Below, piece after piece: positions 32,104 to 45,437 of a stretch of DNA of 64,000 nt. The notes under the pieces were generated by a model, which saw nothing but the letters and a program-made list of their open reading frames with translations, was not told where the DNA came from and did not search any database. The stretch is from Hemerocallis citrina (taxonomy: Eukaryota; Streptophyta; Magnoliopsida; Asparagales; Asphodelaceae). How positions within the stretch are numbered: the stretch's first letter is position 1; every line of letters starts with the position of its first letter. The translations under genes and the position numbers were made by a program. The DNA lies in NCBI GenBank assembly GCA_017893485.1, contig CM030361.1:137614461-137678460 (forward strand). The letters are read 5' to 3'.

Positions 32104-32116
32104 GGCTCTGATACCA
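32104..32116 (-). other. Primer-binding site, initiator tRNA-Met type (element B)
   Basis: On the minus strand TGGTATCAGAGCC, the classical sequence complementary to the 3' end of initiator tRNA-Met, three bases inside the LTR edge. Confidence 0.9.
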
Positions 32117-32119
32117 CTC

Positions 32120-35100
32120 TATAACGCCCCGAATTCCAAATACAACTGAATTCAAGATGTTCTACAGGATCTTTCCACTTTATTTAGTACAATTTTACAA
32201 GAAAATTTGAACTTTTCACTTTACATCAGAGTTTACATAACTTCATTACAATTTACACTGCACAGTGGAAGTAAAATTACAACATTTAAATGAATGTACA
32301 ATAACATTGAATAATCTCTAAGCATCTGTTCCTCTTTAATCTTTATCATGCCACTTACCTGCATATAAGACTGTGGGTACGTCAGTTTATTCAACCGACG
32401 AACATTATACACGATCATCCTCTCTATGCCGGAAATAGTATAACTTATTTTCCATATTTAACAAACACAAACTTGTCACATATCAAACTAAAGGGACTAC
32501 CCTATTGATGTCGTGTTGTGATTGTGCACTTAATCCTTAATGCAGTTATTTATATTATATGACACTAATGCGCACTTATTCGGATTTTATGCATCCCATA
32601 CTACATAGGTCTGAGGGAAAGCCTCGTAATCATTCTTCATCTTTGTAGGGTTCAATCCCTCACCATGACTTAATCTACTACTGTAACTACGGTGAGTATC
32701 CTAGATGATCTATGAGTACAAGTACGTGTACAGAAAACCTGGAGGGGAACCCCACGCCATATCTTGACTCGTCAAGCATGCATTCTGTGGCAATTCAGCC
32801 TCCTTTATGGCACATGATCCTCTTGCAGTCACCAAACATCCCACAAGCGTTGCTAAAGTCCGATCATTACTGAGTTGTGCCCACGCCATGTCTTGACTCA
32901 TCAAGCATGCAATCTGTGGCTCACACACCCGCACCGTAAACTCTAACTCTCATACTTGTGTTTTTCTCTCACTTTCATCACGTCTTCACTATGCACTAAT
33001 CCTTAATTTTTATTTGAATCATGAACAAAATCAAAGCTCTAGAGTTAGCCTCTCCACTAAACCGGACTTATTCATTTATTCAAACAGGACCAACCTTGGT
33101 CTTTCATTTCAAATTTCATTTCATTTCTTTCCAATTGCCGGGGGAGACTTAGCTACTCCTTTGTTTCAATTCCAATTCACAATTTCCAATTTGAGCATTT
33201 CCAACTCATAAGTTTACATGTCGAGTTATCATACTCAAAAGTGTTTCTCTTTTCCAATCATGATCTCAAAATCGTTCAATATTCCATTAATATACATTAA
33301 ATTCAACTATTCATCATGTAACTCATGAAATATTATTTCCACATTAAAAACCACATCACTAGTTATTCAATCAAAGGTGAATATTTACACATCATGAATT
33401 GTCACACCATTCTCATTGAGAATAATTCACATCACTTCATATAGTTCCTTTTTATTCGTATTTCTTTTCTAACATTCCATTTTAAATCTTTTGTAAGATA
33501 CAACTTTATACAATGCAAGTGTTAGAATTTATTATACTTTTATTCTCTAACATGCTCCACTTCATACAAAAAATTCTCAAATTATTTTTCATAAACTCTA
33601 CATATTTTTAAGATGATAATCATATTTTTCTCCTATTTTTTTGATCGTTAAAACACCCAAAAAATTTGTTTTTCCCTTAATATAATCACAGCCGAGACCC
33701 AGAGTCAAACCAGCGACCACAGGAGAAATAGCCAAGGCACAAACCACTAGGCCGGGTGCTGCCCACGCATAGAAGAGAGACTGAGAGCATTAAGTGCTCT
33801 CGGCCGCGCCGCACTGTTTCTTTTAAAAAAATGTTCGAAATAAAACAATGGTGTCAACGGGATTCGATCCCTCAACCTCAGAGAAGCCCCCACATATATA
33901 CTGTAGCGATTTAGAGCGATCCGACCACTCGAGCTATAGGCTCGGGTTGTCACTAGTACAATTCGAATTTTATTTAACCCATACTCTCTGTTATTTAAAA
34001 TATATCGATGTTCATCAAAATCCCATTTCAAATTGTTCTTACTAACCTACTATAAAAATTCCCGATTAATCATTTCCATCATGAACTACACTCCAGTATA
34101 TGAGAATAATTTTCTTAGATAATTAAACATATTTTTTCCAATAATTAACACAAATCTACCATACAATTTGGTTAATTTGATATACTATCACTAATACATT
34201 CTTTTTCGACATTATAATTTCATTAATCTCTATACTAATTTTCTACTCTTATTTATTTCACGAACATAACAATTGTATCGTAATTTATTCGTTACAACAT
34301 CATAACAAAATTTCCAATTTAGCACATAAAGCGACATAGTCAATATACTAATCTTTGCACATAATTTTTCATGCTAGTAACGAAGGTTTCTTTACCCAAT
34401 TCATAGCCATATTCATATCGCACACAACTTGAATTTTAATAATAGAAACACATATAATTTGCATATCAACAAATCAATCAATTAGGGATCATTTTTCTAA
34501 TTAAATGTGCATTCTTATTAATCATTTTTATGCATCATTTTTCTAATTAAATCTAGCATGCATTCCTATTTAGAAATAGGAAAAATTTACCCACCTTAAA
34601 TGGAGAGACAAATACAATGAGCAACTTTCTAAACGAAAGTCCTTGCACACGAACGATCCTGCTCCTAGAAGCGCGCACTCGAGCCTCCAAGAACACCAAA
34701 AACCGAGCACTTCCACAAGCCAACCGAGAGCTCTCCTATGCCGGCCTCCTCTTCTTGTTGCAAGCACAAATCCCACACACAACTCAATCTTTTACTCACT
34801 AAATAAACTACTAGATAATGTATTTTAGACTATAGGTTTGAAAGAATTAATAAGCACAAGAATAACTAGCCATAGCGGGGGGGTGTATTTATACTAAAAA
34901 TCTAGGGAAATGGATGGCTAAGATTGAAGTAGGAGTTAGGAACAAATGGCTATGATTTAAGGAGGAGTTATACTAACCACCCATGATCAAGTAACCACTC
35001 CACCATGATCCTACTCAAATTTTTCCCATTCTCTCCAAAATGCAATCCGGCCATGCTTGGGAGTGCACTATGCACGTGTACGTGCAATGCACGTGCAAGC

Positions 35101-35436
35101 ATTTGCCTCCAAAAAATTTGTACATTAAATTTTGTATGAAAATAATCTTTAAATTGTATCCTACATGAAAAGTTGTATTTAAAAATAAATTAACTCATGG
35201 GCTTTAGTTTATGGGCCAAAATAGTAATTTTAAAATAAAATAAATAAATTAAATTTTGGGCTTTAAGAAAAAGGCTCTTTGTCTAATTGAAAGAAGGCAT
35301 TGTAACAAATAATTAAAAAGTACATATTTAAAAATCTATACTCATCATGATGAAAATATTTACCAAAAATATTGTACGTGCACACTACGTACAAAATAAA
35401 ATAATTTTTCATTAAATGAAAAATCAGGGCATTACA
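32120..35436 (-). repeat. Element B 5' LTR (3317 bp)
   Basis: Full-length LTR. On the plus strand it starts TATAACGCC (the terminal TG is mutated to TA) and ends GGCATTACA. It contains 33681-34481, about 0.8 kb absent from the left LTR, which is where the composite segment lies in that copy. The minus-strand TATAAATA box is at 34886-34893. Small ORFs within are not supported as genes. Confidence 0.92.
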
Positions 35437-37552
35437 CCCTGCTTGTGAAGGCTCTGGGGTGGCTCGAGGTCATGACCGAGCTCCGACCCCTTTTGCCTGT
35501 TGGAAAAGCTTTGGTGCGGCTCGGATTCTCCACCGATCGAGCAGCGAGCCTCCATATTGCATGTGAGAAGCTATGGGATGGTTCGAGATTACAACCGAGC
35601 TCTGAGCTCCAAAACTTGTTGGAAAAGGTTTGGTGTTGCTCGGATTCACTACCGAGCGACGAGCCTCCATATTGCTTGTGAGAAGCTATAAGATGGCTCG
35701 AGATCACAACCAAGCTCCGAGCCCCAAAACGTGTTGGAAAAGCTTTGGTGTGGCTCGGATTCACTACCGAGCGACGAGCCTCCACATTGCTTGGAAAAGC
35801 TTTGGTATGGCTCGAGGTCACAACCGAGCTCCGAGTCCCAAAACTTGTTGGAAAAGCTTTGGTGTGGCTCGGATTCCCCACCGAGCGACGAGCCCCCATA
35901 CTTGGCTTAGAAAGCTTTGGGATGCCTCGAGGTTAAAACCAAGCTCCGAACCCCAAAGCTTGTAGGAAAAGCTTTGGTGTGGCTCAAATTCTCTACCGAG
36001 CGACGAGCCTCCACATTGCTTGTGAGAAGCTATAGGATGGCTCGAGGTCACAACCGAGCTCCGAGCCCCAAAATTTGTTGTAAAAACTTTGGTGTGGCTC
36101 AGATTTTCCACCAAGCGACAAACCCCCATACTTGGCATAGAAAGCTCTGGGATGGCTCGAGGTTACAGCCGAGTTTCGAGCCCCAAAACTTGTTGGAAAA
36201 GCTTTGGTGTGGCTTGGATTCACTACCGAGCGACAAGCCTCAACATTGCTTGTGCGAAGCTCTGGGATGGCTCGAGGTCACAACCGAGCTGCGAGCCCCA
36301 AAGCTTGTTGGAAAAGCTTTGGTGTGGCTCGGATTCACTACCGAGCGACGAGCCTCCTCATTGCTTGTGAAAAGCTATGGGATGGCTCGAGGTTACAACC
36401 AAGCTCCGAGCCCCAAGACTTATTGGAAAAGCTCTGGGATGGCTCGAGGTTACAACCGAGCTCCAAGCCCTAAAGCTTGTCGGAATAGCTTTGGTGTGGC
36501 TCGGATTTCCCACCGAGCGACGAGCCCCCACACTTGGCGTAGAAAGCTCTGGGATGGCTCAAGGTTACAACCGAGCGACGAGCCTCCACATTGCTTAGAA
36601 AAGTGTATGGCTCGAGGTCACAACCGAGCTCCGAGCCCCAAAACTTGTTGGAAAAGCTTTGGTGTGGCTCGGATTCCCTACCGAGCGACGAGCCCCCATA
36701 CTTGGCATAGAAAGCTCTGGGATGGCTCGAGCTTACAACCGAGCTCCGAGCCCCAAAGCTTATTGGAAAAGCTTTGGTGTGGCTCAAATTCACTACCGAG
36801 CGACGAGCCTCCTCATTGCTTGTGAAAAGCTATGGGATGGGTCGAGGTCACAACCGAGCTCTGAGCCCCAAAACTTGTTGGAAAAGCTTTGGTGTGGCTC
36901 GGATTCCCCACCGAGTGACGATCCCCCATACTTGGCGTAGAAAGATCTGAGATGGCTCGATGTTACAGCCGAGCTCCGAGCCCCAAAACTTATTGGAAAA
37001 GTTTGGTGTGGCTTGGATTCACTACCGAGTGACGAGCCTCAACATTGCTTGTGAGAAGATCTAGGATGGCTCGAGGTCATAACTAAGCTTCGAGCCCCAA
37101 AGCTTGTTAGAAAAGCTTTGGCATGGCTCGGATTCACTACCGAGTGACGAGCCTCCTTATTGCTTGTGAGAAGCTATGGTATGGCTTGAGGTTACAACCG
37201 AGCTCTGAGCCCCAAACTTGTTGTAAAAGCTTCGGGATGGCTCGATGCTACAACCGAGCTCTGAGTCCCAAACCTTGTTAGAAAAGCTTTGGTGTGGCTC
37301 TGATTCCCCACCGAGCGACGAGCCCCCATAGTTGGTGTAGAAAGCTCTGGGATGGCTCGAGGTTACAACTAAGCTCCGAGCCCCAAAGCTTGTTGAAAAA
37401 GCTTCAGTATGGCTCGGATTCACTACCGAACGGCGAGCCTCCTCATTGCTTGTGAGAAGCTATGGGATGGCTTGATGTTACAACCGAGCTCCGAGCCCCA
37501 AAACTTGTTGGAAAAGCTTTGGTGTGGCTCAGATTCCCCACCGAGTGACGAG
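35437..37552 (-). repeat. Element D repeat array, segment 2 (57-bp units in alternating pairs)
   Basis: Two unit types alternate. One reads GGCTCGAGGTTACAACCGAG then CTCCGAGCCCCAAA. The other reads GGTGTGGCTCGGATTCACTA then CCGAGCGACGAGCC. Together they make a higher-order unit of about 114 bp, present about 18 times. Many overlapping ORFs on both strands are by-products. Bounded by chromoviruses B (left) and C (right). Confidence 0.93.
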
Positions 37553-40524
37553 TGTAGCGCCCCGAATTTCTAATCTAATAACTTAGAAAATACGTGGCAC
37601 AATCCCAGCATCAACCTCAATGTAACATTAAACACAACCAACTCCGCTAAATTTTTCAATTTTTATTACAACAATCTTTTACAAAGCACAACGGAACTCA
37701 AAACATCTCAACTCAAAATTTTCTTTTATTTACAACACAAAACTATCTCAAATCTGCTTTTACAATTTTACACAAAACTCTTATTAAATCACTTTTTCTC
37801 AAAACCAACTCAAGCATCCACACCTCCAAATTCTAAGCAACAACCTGCAACACATGAGGCTAGAGATGATCCCTAATCCCCAAACTAAAGGGGTCAGCCG
37901 TAAATGGTGTGAGTGACATAAAACAACAAACAACATAAATAATCATTAAGCATGAATCCTTAAACAACAGGTAGTAAACATGAATACATAAAATACAATG
38001 TAGCAAGGAAAAGTAAACAACAAGTGAGACTAAACCAAGTGTCATGTGTAGAAAACTGGAAAACCACATGCATAAAAACCAAGTCAAGAAAACACAAATT
38101 CTATATGCGGACTCTCTAATGCGTACTTGTCGAAGTCTATGTATCCCATTCTACATAGGTTCGGTGCAAGCCCTTAACGTCTCCACTTCATAGGGTTCAA
38201 TCCCCCGCTATGCAACTAATCCTAACACGATGACTACTACGAGATAAAGATAAGCTGTGAATAGTAGTCCATGCCCGATAATTCCGGAGATCAATCCCAC
38301 ACCACAAGTAATTACCGTGATAATTCCGGAGATAAATCCCACACCACAAGTAATCTACCGTGATAATTCCGGAGATATATCCCACACACAAGTAATCTAC
38401 CGTGATAATTCCGGAGATTAAATCCCACACCGAAACATTGACACATCATCACACGAATACCACATGTGCTTCGCCTCGACTCCGATAATTCCGGAGATCA
38501 ATCCCACATTGAAAGCAACTACTTGGATAATTCCGGAGATATATCTCACACCCAAAGTAAAATACTTGGATAATTCCGGAGATAGATCCCACACCCAAAG
38601 TAAGATACTTCGATAATTCCGGAGACTAAATCCCACACCGAAAGCCATACTGAGGTACTTGACTCATGTTCCCGTTCATCATATCACCACTAGTGCCTGT
38701 CCTTATTATTTTTGGGTTACTTAATTACTCAACGAATCTCCTACAGTGGTGTACCCTACCGGACTTAACTCAAAACTGAATAACTGAAATGCCTCAACGG
38801 GCCTCAACAAAATAACTCAACGCCGGTATACTAGGGTCACACACATCCTCTAGAGACTCAAACTCAAAAAGTCTAAACCAACTTTCCACTAAACAAAAAT
38901 AGCTCAACTGAATATCTTAAAATCAATTGCTTAACTGAATATCTCAAATCATATGCTCAACCGAAGAGAAGTATAACCTCAAAATATCTGAAGACTAACC
39001 ATTCGAAAGAACATTCAAGTTTACGAAAACTCATCAGTACCAGTCGACTTATACTGTAGTAAGTCGACTGTCCAGAGGACAAATATTCATGATTTTAAGA
39101 AAATAGAGTAAGTCATATAAGTCGACTTAAGATGTCATCGGTCGACTTACCCGAGACAAATTCCAATAATTTTCACAAAAATATTCTAAGTACCAATAGT
39201 CGACCTAAGGAGTTATAGGTCGACTGTCCAGAGAAGAAACTGCAATAACTTAACAAATTATTTTCTAGGTATACCAGTCGACTGAATAATGGCCTAAGTC
39301 AACTGTCCAGAACGGGTTCTCAAGTGCTAAAGAACAACAGTAGGGTCATACCAGTCGACTGTCGGCCTACAGTTTACATAATTTAGGTCTGAATATGAAA
39401 TCAAAACTGGAGTTTTTCTAAAGATTCATTGTTTATGGAAAATAGTTCGTATTCAGGCAAAATGACAAGTCTCAAATAATCTTCATTATGGATATATTAC
39501 TTAATCATCCAATATCTCAAAACTCAAGTTCTCATGTTCTAAAATTACTAATTTTTTCATTTGGGTTTCTCAATACTGAATTTCTTTCATAACTCAAATC
39601 CAAGATCTGATTCGTAAGCACAAGATCCAGATGCTCACCATCCGATCAGAACCATGCTCAAATCTTAACATGCTTTTTAGTAATACAATTTCATAAACCA
39701 AGATCTACTCAACATTTTTAGATTTCGCATACATGGTACAAACAACAACATTTGCATCGTTCTCATGCAAAATACTAAATAACATACATGCCAAACCAAC
39801 AACATAACAATCGATCACATTAATCAAACCACAATACAAGATTCATATCATTCACAACATCAAAACAAAACAAGACATTGTCACTCACATAAATCAAAAC
39901 AACAAAACAAATTTATATCACTCACCTTTGAATTGAAAAGATCCAACGAAAAAACCTTCCTTTTGGCGAGATCCGAATTCCTCTTCTTGATCCTCCAAAA
40001 TATCACAAAATTCTGTATATTGCAGCAAATGACGGCTGGAAAAATCCTTTTAAATATCCGGGATAAAGAGTTTAGGGTTTTACCCCACTTTTACAAAATG
40101 ATCCCTTCCAAAATACAACTTTATGTATATAGCTCTATTCTTGGAAATTCAATAAAATTCATTTAAATTAGGATTCAAAAGTAAAATATAATTCTAAATC
40201 TCAACCGGTACTGTTCAAAACGTCCAGAAAGTACATTTTACATTTTAACCCTTAAAAATGTCAAATTTGCAAAAAGGTCCTTCTTTTCTCAAAAATTGCA
40301 AATAGTTCCAATTATTTTCAGAAAAATCTGGAAAAATACTAAATAAATCCCAAATATTAAATAATGATTTTTCATAAAGAAAACTTGACTTTCAAACTTC
40401 TCAGGAAAGCATTTGCACGTGTAAAAAGATAAAATTTTCTGAAAGTATTCATAAATTCTCCAAAAATCATTTTAGTCATTTATAAACCTTTAAAAATAAT
40501 ATTTTAAAAATACGGGGTTCTACA
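37553..40524 (-). repeat. Element C 3' LTR (2972 bp)
   Basis: Begins TGTAGCGCCCCGAATTTC and ends GGGGTTCTACA on the plus strand. Carries GATAATTCCGGAGAT repeats (38275-38640), one unit more than the other LTR, and GTCGAC repeats (39050-39370). A minus-strand TATTTAAA box is at 40049-40056. The inner edge is followed by the probable PPT (minus strand AAGGAGGGAGTGATG, 40525-40540). Confidence 0.95.
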
Positions 40525-40729
40525 TCACTCCCTCCTTAGAAGAGTTCTGTCCTCAGAAGTACTACTAATGAGTCCAAACCACATACCAACAAAGAAACAA
40601 TATCTCATATATAGAACATAGTCCAAACAATTGCATATGACAACACAATCAAAAATAGAAGGAATACAACTTAACTCAATCAATGGTACAAATATTCAAA
40701 AGATTCACAGTCACATAAAAGAAATACAC

Positions 40730-43700
40730 TCATACAAAAAGCTCAAGGAAATCCTTCTGCATGCGATCCTCGGGCTCCCAAGTAGCCTCCTCGAACTGCT
40801 GATTTCTCCACAACACCTTGACCATAGGTATCACCTTGCTCCTAAGAACTTTCTCCCTACGGTCAACGATCTCAACATGTTATTCCTTGTACCTCAAGTT
40901 CCTGTAGATCTTCAGGAATCTCTACCAACTGATGATTTTGATCTGACACATACTTCCTCAACAATGACACATGGAATACATCATGCACTTGTGCCAACTC
41001 CTCTGGAAGCTTCAATCTATATGCTGTCTTGCCAATCCGCTCCATGATCCTGTATGGTCCAATATACCTTGGCGCCAACTTGCCTCCCTTACCAAATCTA
41101 ATCACTCCTTTGGTCGGAGAAACCTTGAGAAAAACTGCATCCCCAACCTCAAACTCCAAGTCTCTTCGTCGAGTATCAGCATAACTCTTCTGCCGACTCT
41201 GAGCCTCGACCAACCTCTTGCGAATCAGTTCAATCTGCTCCGATGTCTGCTGCACGATCTCAGGACCATACATCTGCCTCTCGCCAACCCCGTACCAACA
41301 AACAGGTGTCCTGCACCTCCGCCCGTACAAAGCCTCATACGGTGCCATCCCGATACTCGTATGGTAACTGTTGTTATAAGCAAACTCAACCAATGCCAAG
41401 TATCTCTCCCAACTACCACCGAAATCCATAACATAAGCCCTCAGCATGTCTTCCAGCACTCGATTCACCCTCTCCGTCTGACCATCAGTCTGTGGATCAA
41501 ATGCAGTACTGAAATCAGTTCTGGTGCCTAAAGCTGCTTGTAGGCTCTTCCAAAACCTTGAAGTGAACCTTGCATCTCTGTCGGATACAATCGACACAGG
41601 AACTCCATGAAGTCTCACAATTTCACCAATGTACAACTCAGCCAATTTCTCCATCGACCAAGTAATCTTCATGGCTAGAAAGTGAGCCGACTTAGTCAAA
41701 CGGTCCACGACAACCCAAATCGAGTCATTGCCCTTCGAACTCCTCGGCAAACCCGTGATGAAGTCCATACTGATATTCTCCCATTTTCACTCCGGAATGG
41801 ACAACGGCTGTAACAAACCTCCAGGTCTCTGATTTTCTGCTTTGATCTGCTGACAAGTCAGACACCTTGCCACGAAATCTGCCACATCCCTCTTCATACC
41901 AGACCACCAAAAGTGTTGTTTGATGTCCCTGTACATCTTCATGCCTCTAGGATGAACTGACAACAAGGTACTGTGTGCTTTCTGCAAGATACTATCTCTC
42001 AAATCTGCATTATCTGGAACACACAACCTCTCACCCATCCAAAGAATTCCATCTTGGACACGAAACTCTGATAGTCTGCCCTCTGAAACCTGTTGCAACA
42101 TCTTCTGGATCTCCGAGTCTGATTTCTGACCTTCTACAATCCTCTCTCTCAAAGACGGCTGCAGCCTCAACTGAGCCAAAGATGTCCCTAAACCTTGCAG
42201 CACCACCTCGATACCTGTCTGATCGATCTCTGCTGCTAACTCACTTCGAGTAGTGATCAAACTTGATAAACTACTCTTCCTGCTAAGTCCATCAGCCACC
42301 TAATTCGCCTTGCCCGGATGATACTTGATCTCAGGGCGAATGTCTTCCAATACCTCCAACCACCTTCTCTGCCGAAGATTTAGATCCTTCTGTTGATAAA
42401 TGTACTTCAGGCTCTTGTGGTCAGTGTATATATTAACCTTCTCACCATAAACATAATGCCTCCACTGTTTCAAGACATAAATGATAGCTGCTAGCTCCAA
42501 ATCATGCGTCGGATAATTCTTCTCATGCGGACGCAATTGCCTCGAACCATAAGCAATAACCCTGCCTTCTTGCATCAAGACACAACCCAAACCTCTGAGA
42601 AACGCATCACTGAAGATATCATAATCCTTCCCGGCTTGTGGCAAAGCTAAGATAGGTGCAGTAGTCAACCTTTTCTTTAACTCAAGGAAACTCTCCTCGC
42701 ACTTATCAGTCCATAAAAATGCCACATTCTTCCGGGTCAAGCCTGTCAAAGGAACTGCAATCTGAGAATAACCCTGGATGAATCTCCTGTAGTAACCAAC
42801 TAAACCCAAGAAACTTCTGACTTCCTTCACAGACGTTGGCCTGGGCCAATCCTTAACTGCTTCAACCTTCTGAGGATCAGTGGCCACTCCCTTCTTAGAA
42901 AGAATATGACCAAGGAAAGCTACCTCAGACTTCCAAAACTCACACTTCGACAACTTGGCATACAAGCTATGCTCCTGTAATTTCTGTAATACCGCTGTCA
43001 AGTGCATAGAATGCTCCTCCTCCGACTTCGAATACACCAAAATATCATCGATGAAGACCACCACGAAAGAGTCAATAAATGGCCTCAAAACTCGATTCAT
43101 CATATCCATGAACACTGCTGGCGCATTCGTCAACCCGAATGGCATCACCAAAAACTCATACAGTCCATGACGAGTCCTGAAAGCTGTCTTACTCACATCT
43201 TCTTCCTTGACTCGAACCTGATGATACCCCGATCTCAAATCAATCTTCGAAAACACCGCTGCTCCTCGAAGCCTGTCGAACAAATCATCAATCCGCGGCA
43301 GTGGATACTTGTTCTGAATAGTCACCCTATTCAACTCCCGATAGTCAATGCACATCCTCATTGACCCATCCTTCTTCTTGACTAACAACACTGGCGCTCC
43401 CCACGGAGAAGAACTCGGCCTAATAAGCCCTTTGCTCAACAGCTCCTCAATCTGCTTCTTCACTTCATCTTGCTCTACGAGTGCCATCCTGTACGGAGCC
43501 TTAGAAATCGGTGCACTCCCCGGCTGAACATTGATGCAAAACTCCACATCTCTCTGCGGTGGTAATCCTGGAAAATCATCCAAGAACACCTTAGGAACAT
43601 CTCTGACAACCGGAATGCCCTTGACTTCATCTGAAATTGCCATCTTGGATACCATTGCAGCCACCTTCAGAATCTTCTTCTTCCCTTGGAAAGTCACTGC

Positions 43701-44066
43701 AGGTCCACCTGGTGCTTTCACCAATACCTCCTTCTGCTTACATTCAATTGTGGCATCATATATTGCCATCCAATCAATGCCCACGATGACATCCACACCC
43801 AAGACTTGCAGCTCGATCAAATCAATGCCGAACAACCTCCCACCAATCTCGATATCACAGCCCTCGTAATATCGATCTGCAATCAAATCTTCACCTGACG
43901 GCGTTGCCACCGACAAAATCCTGCCTGGAAACAACTTAGGTTCCACACCTAAGATCCTTGCAAAATTTGGCGATACAAAAGTATGCGATGAACCAGTATC
44001 AAATAAAACCTTTGCCTTTATTCCATTAATTAAAACAATTCCTGTTACAAGAAGAGTGATACTCAA
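40730..44066 (-). pseudogene. Element C pol (protease, RT, RNase H, integrase, chromodomain), lightly broken
   Basis: Order from 44066: protease with [13 protein letters not shown] (catalytic Asp present), RT with [24 protein letters not shown] and [11 protein letters not shown], RNase H with [14 protein letters not shown] and [12 protein letters not shown], integrase HHCC, MDFITGLP, VSDRDARFTS, QTDGQTERVNR, and the HDVFHVSLLRKY tail. The chromodomain (KVIPMVKVLWRN, FEEATWEPED) follows in another frame after a frameshift near 40880. TAG at 42297-42299 and TGA at about 41784-41786 interrupt it; the second replaces the tryptophan seen in element B (PEWKW). In chromoviruses the chromodomain guides integration to modified histone H3. 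Confidence 0.94.
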
Positions 44067-44144
44067 TCTCCAATTGTTCTCAAATAAAGGTTTTACTTTT
44101 TACACTGATTTAAAATAAAAATCAGAATTCTTGCATACCCTGTA

Positions 44145-45203
44145 TTATATCTTCCGCGCGTCCTCCTCGGTTAATGCAAATACTCGACCTTGCCTCTGGA
44201 ATTTGCTTCCACCCGAACCATCCTTCCTCAATTGTGGACAATGAGACTTAGAATGTCCTGCCTGCCAACACTGGGAACAAATCTGCTTCGCCAACTTTGG
44301 ACACGCTGACCTGTAGTGTCCTGCCTCCTTGCAGTAATAACAAGTCACTCCCTGAGTTGCAGGTGCCTTCTGCACCGGATCACTGAACTTAATCTGCTTC
44401 GCGGGGAATCCCTTCCCACTCTGACCTGATGCTGGCCTCTTGTTCCGGTTCCATGTGTCTTGCCTCTTCTGGAACTGGTCCATGTCCTCCTCAGTCATAG
44501 TTGTTCTCCTGACCAGCTTGTCGAACCTTCTGATACCCAACAGGATCATCCCCGACCTCAAGTTTGGCCTCAAGCCCTGCTCAAACTTTTTGGCCTTCTT
44601 CGCCTCGTCAACGACCAACTCTGGTGCATACCTCGAAAGTTGAGCAAACTTGGTCTCATACTCCCGCACGGTCATGCTACCCTGCTGAAGGTTCAAGAAC
44701 TCGGTCGCCTTCTTCTCCTGAACATCTAGGGGAAAGAAGCGATCCCTGAATTCCTCCAGAAAAGCTTCCCAAGTCATCGGCTGGTCTCCCAAAGTCCTCT
44801 TCAGCTATTCCCACCAGACACCAGCGTCCTTTTCCAGCTGCATCGTAGCCAACTTCACCTTATTGGCTGCCGGAGTCTCCGATACCTCGAAGATTGTCTC
44901 CATCCTCCTAATCCAATCATCAACTGCGGTTGGATCAGATTGCCCCTCAAAAACTGGCGGCCTCATCCTCTTAAAGGACTCGATCTGCTTGATAGGATCG
45001 GTGTTAACCAATCCCTATCCAGCTCCATGATTTTGCTGCTGATTCTGCTGTTGATTCTGACTTTGCGCCAAATTAAATGCCATTAGCGCATTCAGAGTCT
45101 GATACACCTTGGCGAATTCAGCCTCAAGATCAATTCCAGTTCCTCGAGAACTACCAGATCCATCCTCATTGTTACCACCATTCATGGGCCTGGGTGCAAC
45201 CAT
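44145..45203 (-). pseudogene. Element C gag with two zinc knuckles, two nonsense codons
   Basis: A 353-codon frame from ATG 45203, in the same frame as pol. A Gln/Asn-rich N-terminal part (ending QNQQQNHGAG) precedes the capsid-like region with RMRPPVFEGQSDPTAVDDWI, QLEKDAGVWWE, TWEAFLEEFRDRFFP and MTVREYETKFAQLSRYAPE. Two CCHC knuckles follow, CYYCKEAGHYRSAC and CSQCWQAGHSKSHC, which bind retroelement RNA. Stops at 45012-45014 and about 44802-44804 interrupt it. The protein ends near TEEDARKI, with a stop between gag and pol. Confidence 0.93.
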
Positions 45204-45419
45204 TCTGAATACTGCAAAACGAGGGAAAAGTTAGAGCATCACACACAATTCAAACTCACATCAATATCCTTTAGCAAAACTTCACTTGTATCCCAAGGTA
45301 AAACATTATATTTCAGTTCTCTGTGATACTCACTCTTTAATGTCCACACCTAGGTACTCACACTCTAGTGTCCATACCTAGGTTATTTTTATGCCATGTT
45401 TAGTATTACTATTGAAGCA
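45204..45419 (-). other. Element C untranslated leader
   Basis: About 216 bp between the PBS and the gag ATG. It contains a local duplication of a GTGTCCA.ACCTAGGT-like phrase (around 45340-45385). No ORF is supported. Confidence 0.6.
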
Positions 45420-45432
45420 TGCTCTGATACCA
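45420..45432 (-). other. Primer-binding site, initiator tRNA-Met type (element C)
   Basis: Minus strand TGGTATCAGAGCA, five bases from the LTR edge, complementary to the 3' end of initiator tRNA-Met. Confidence 0.92.
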
Positions 45433-45437
45433 ACCTC

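Larger units (their letters stand above)
18677..35436 (-). mobile_element. Element B: Tekay/Del-type chromovirus with reduced gag region
   Basis: LTRs at 18677-27988 (broken by a 6.8-kb composite insertion) and 32120-35436 enclose a minus-strand internal region with PBS, a short coiled-coil ORF and a pol that ends in a chromodomain. The flanks are ATCTG on the left and CCCTG on the right, both in D's repeat array, so the 5-bp duplication is only partly matching. There is no room for a normal gag: only about 0.5 kb lies between the first ORF and the protease, and no zinc knuckle is visible. Without the composite insertion the element is about 10 kb. Pol is broken and its protease Asp is replaced by Asn. 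Confidence 0.9.

Noticed and set aside
33800..33960. tRNA-like text with GATTCGATCCC (B-box-like) in the right LTR of B
   Set aside because: No cloverleaf could be folded around it and no A-box at the right distance; it is ordinary LTR sequence.
35917..36825. A 302-codon frame in element D's repeats
   Set aside because: Product of 57-bp periodicity (19 codons); no start context, promoter or homologue, and other frames are also open.
35437..37552. CRISPR-like appearance of regular repeats
   Set aside because: Repeats are contiguous and degenerate without unique spacers, the sequence is eukaryotic, and no cas genes are present.
39933..40166. 77-codon ORF in the element C LTR, repeated at 47805
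   Set aside because: Antisense to the LTR's likely transcript, not conserved in the solo LTR, with no recognisable domain.
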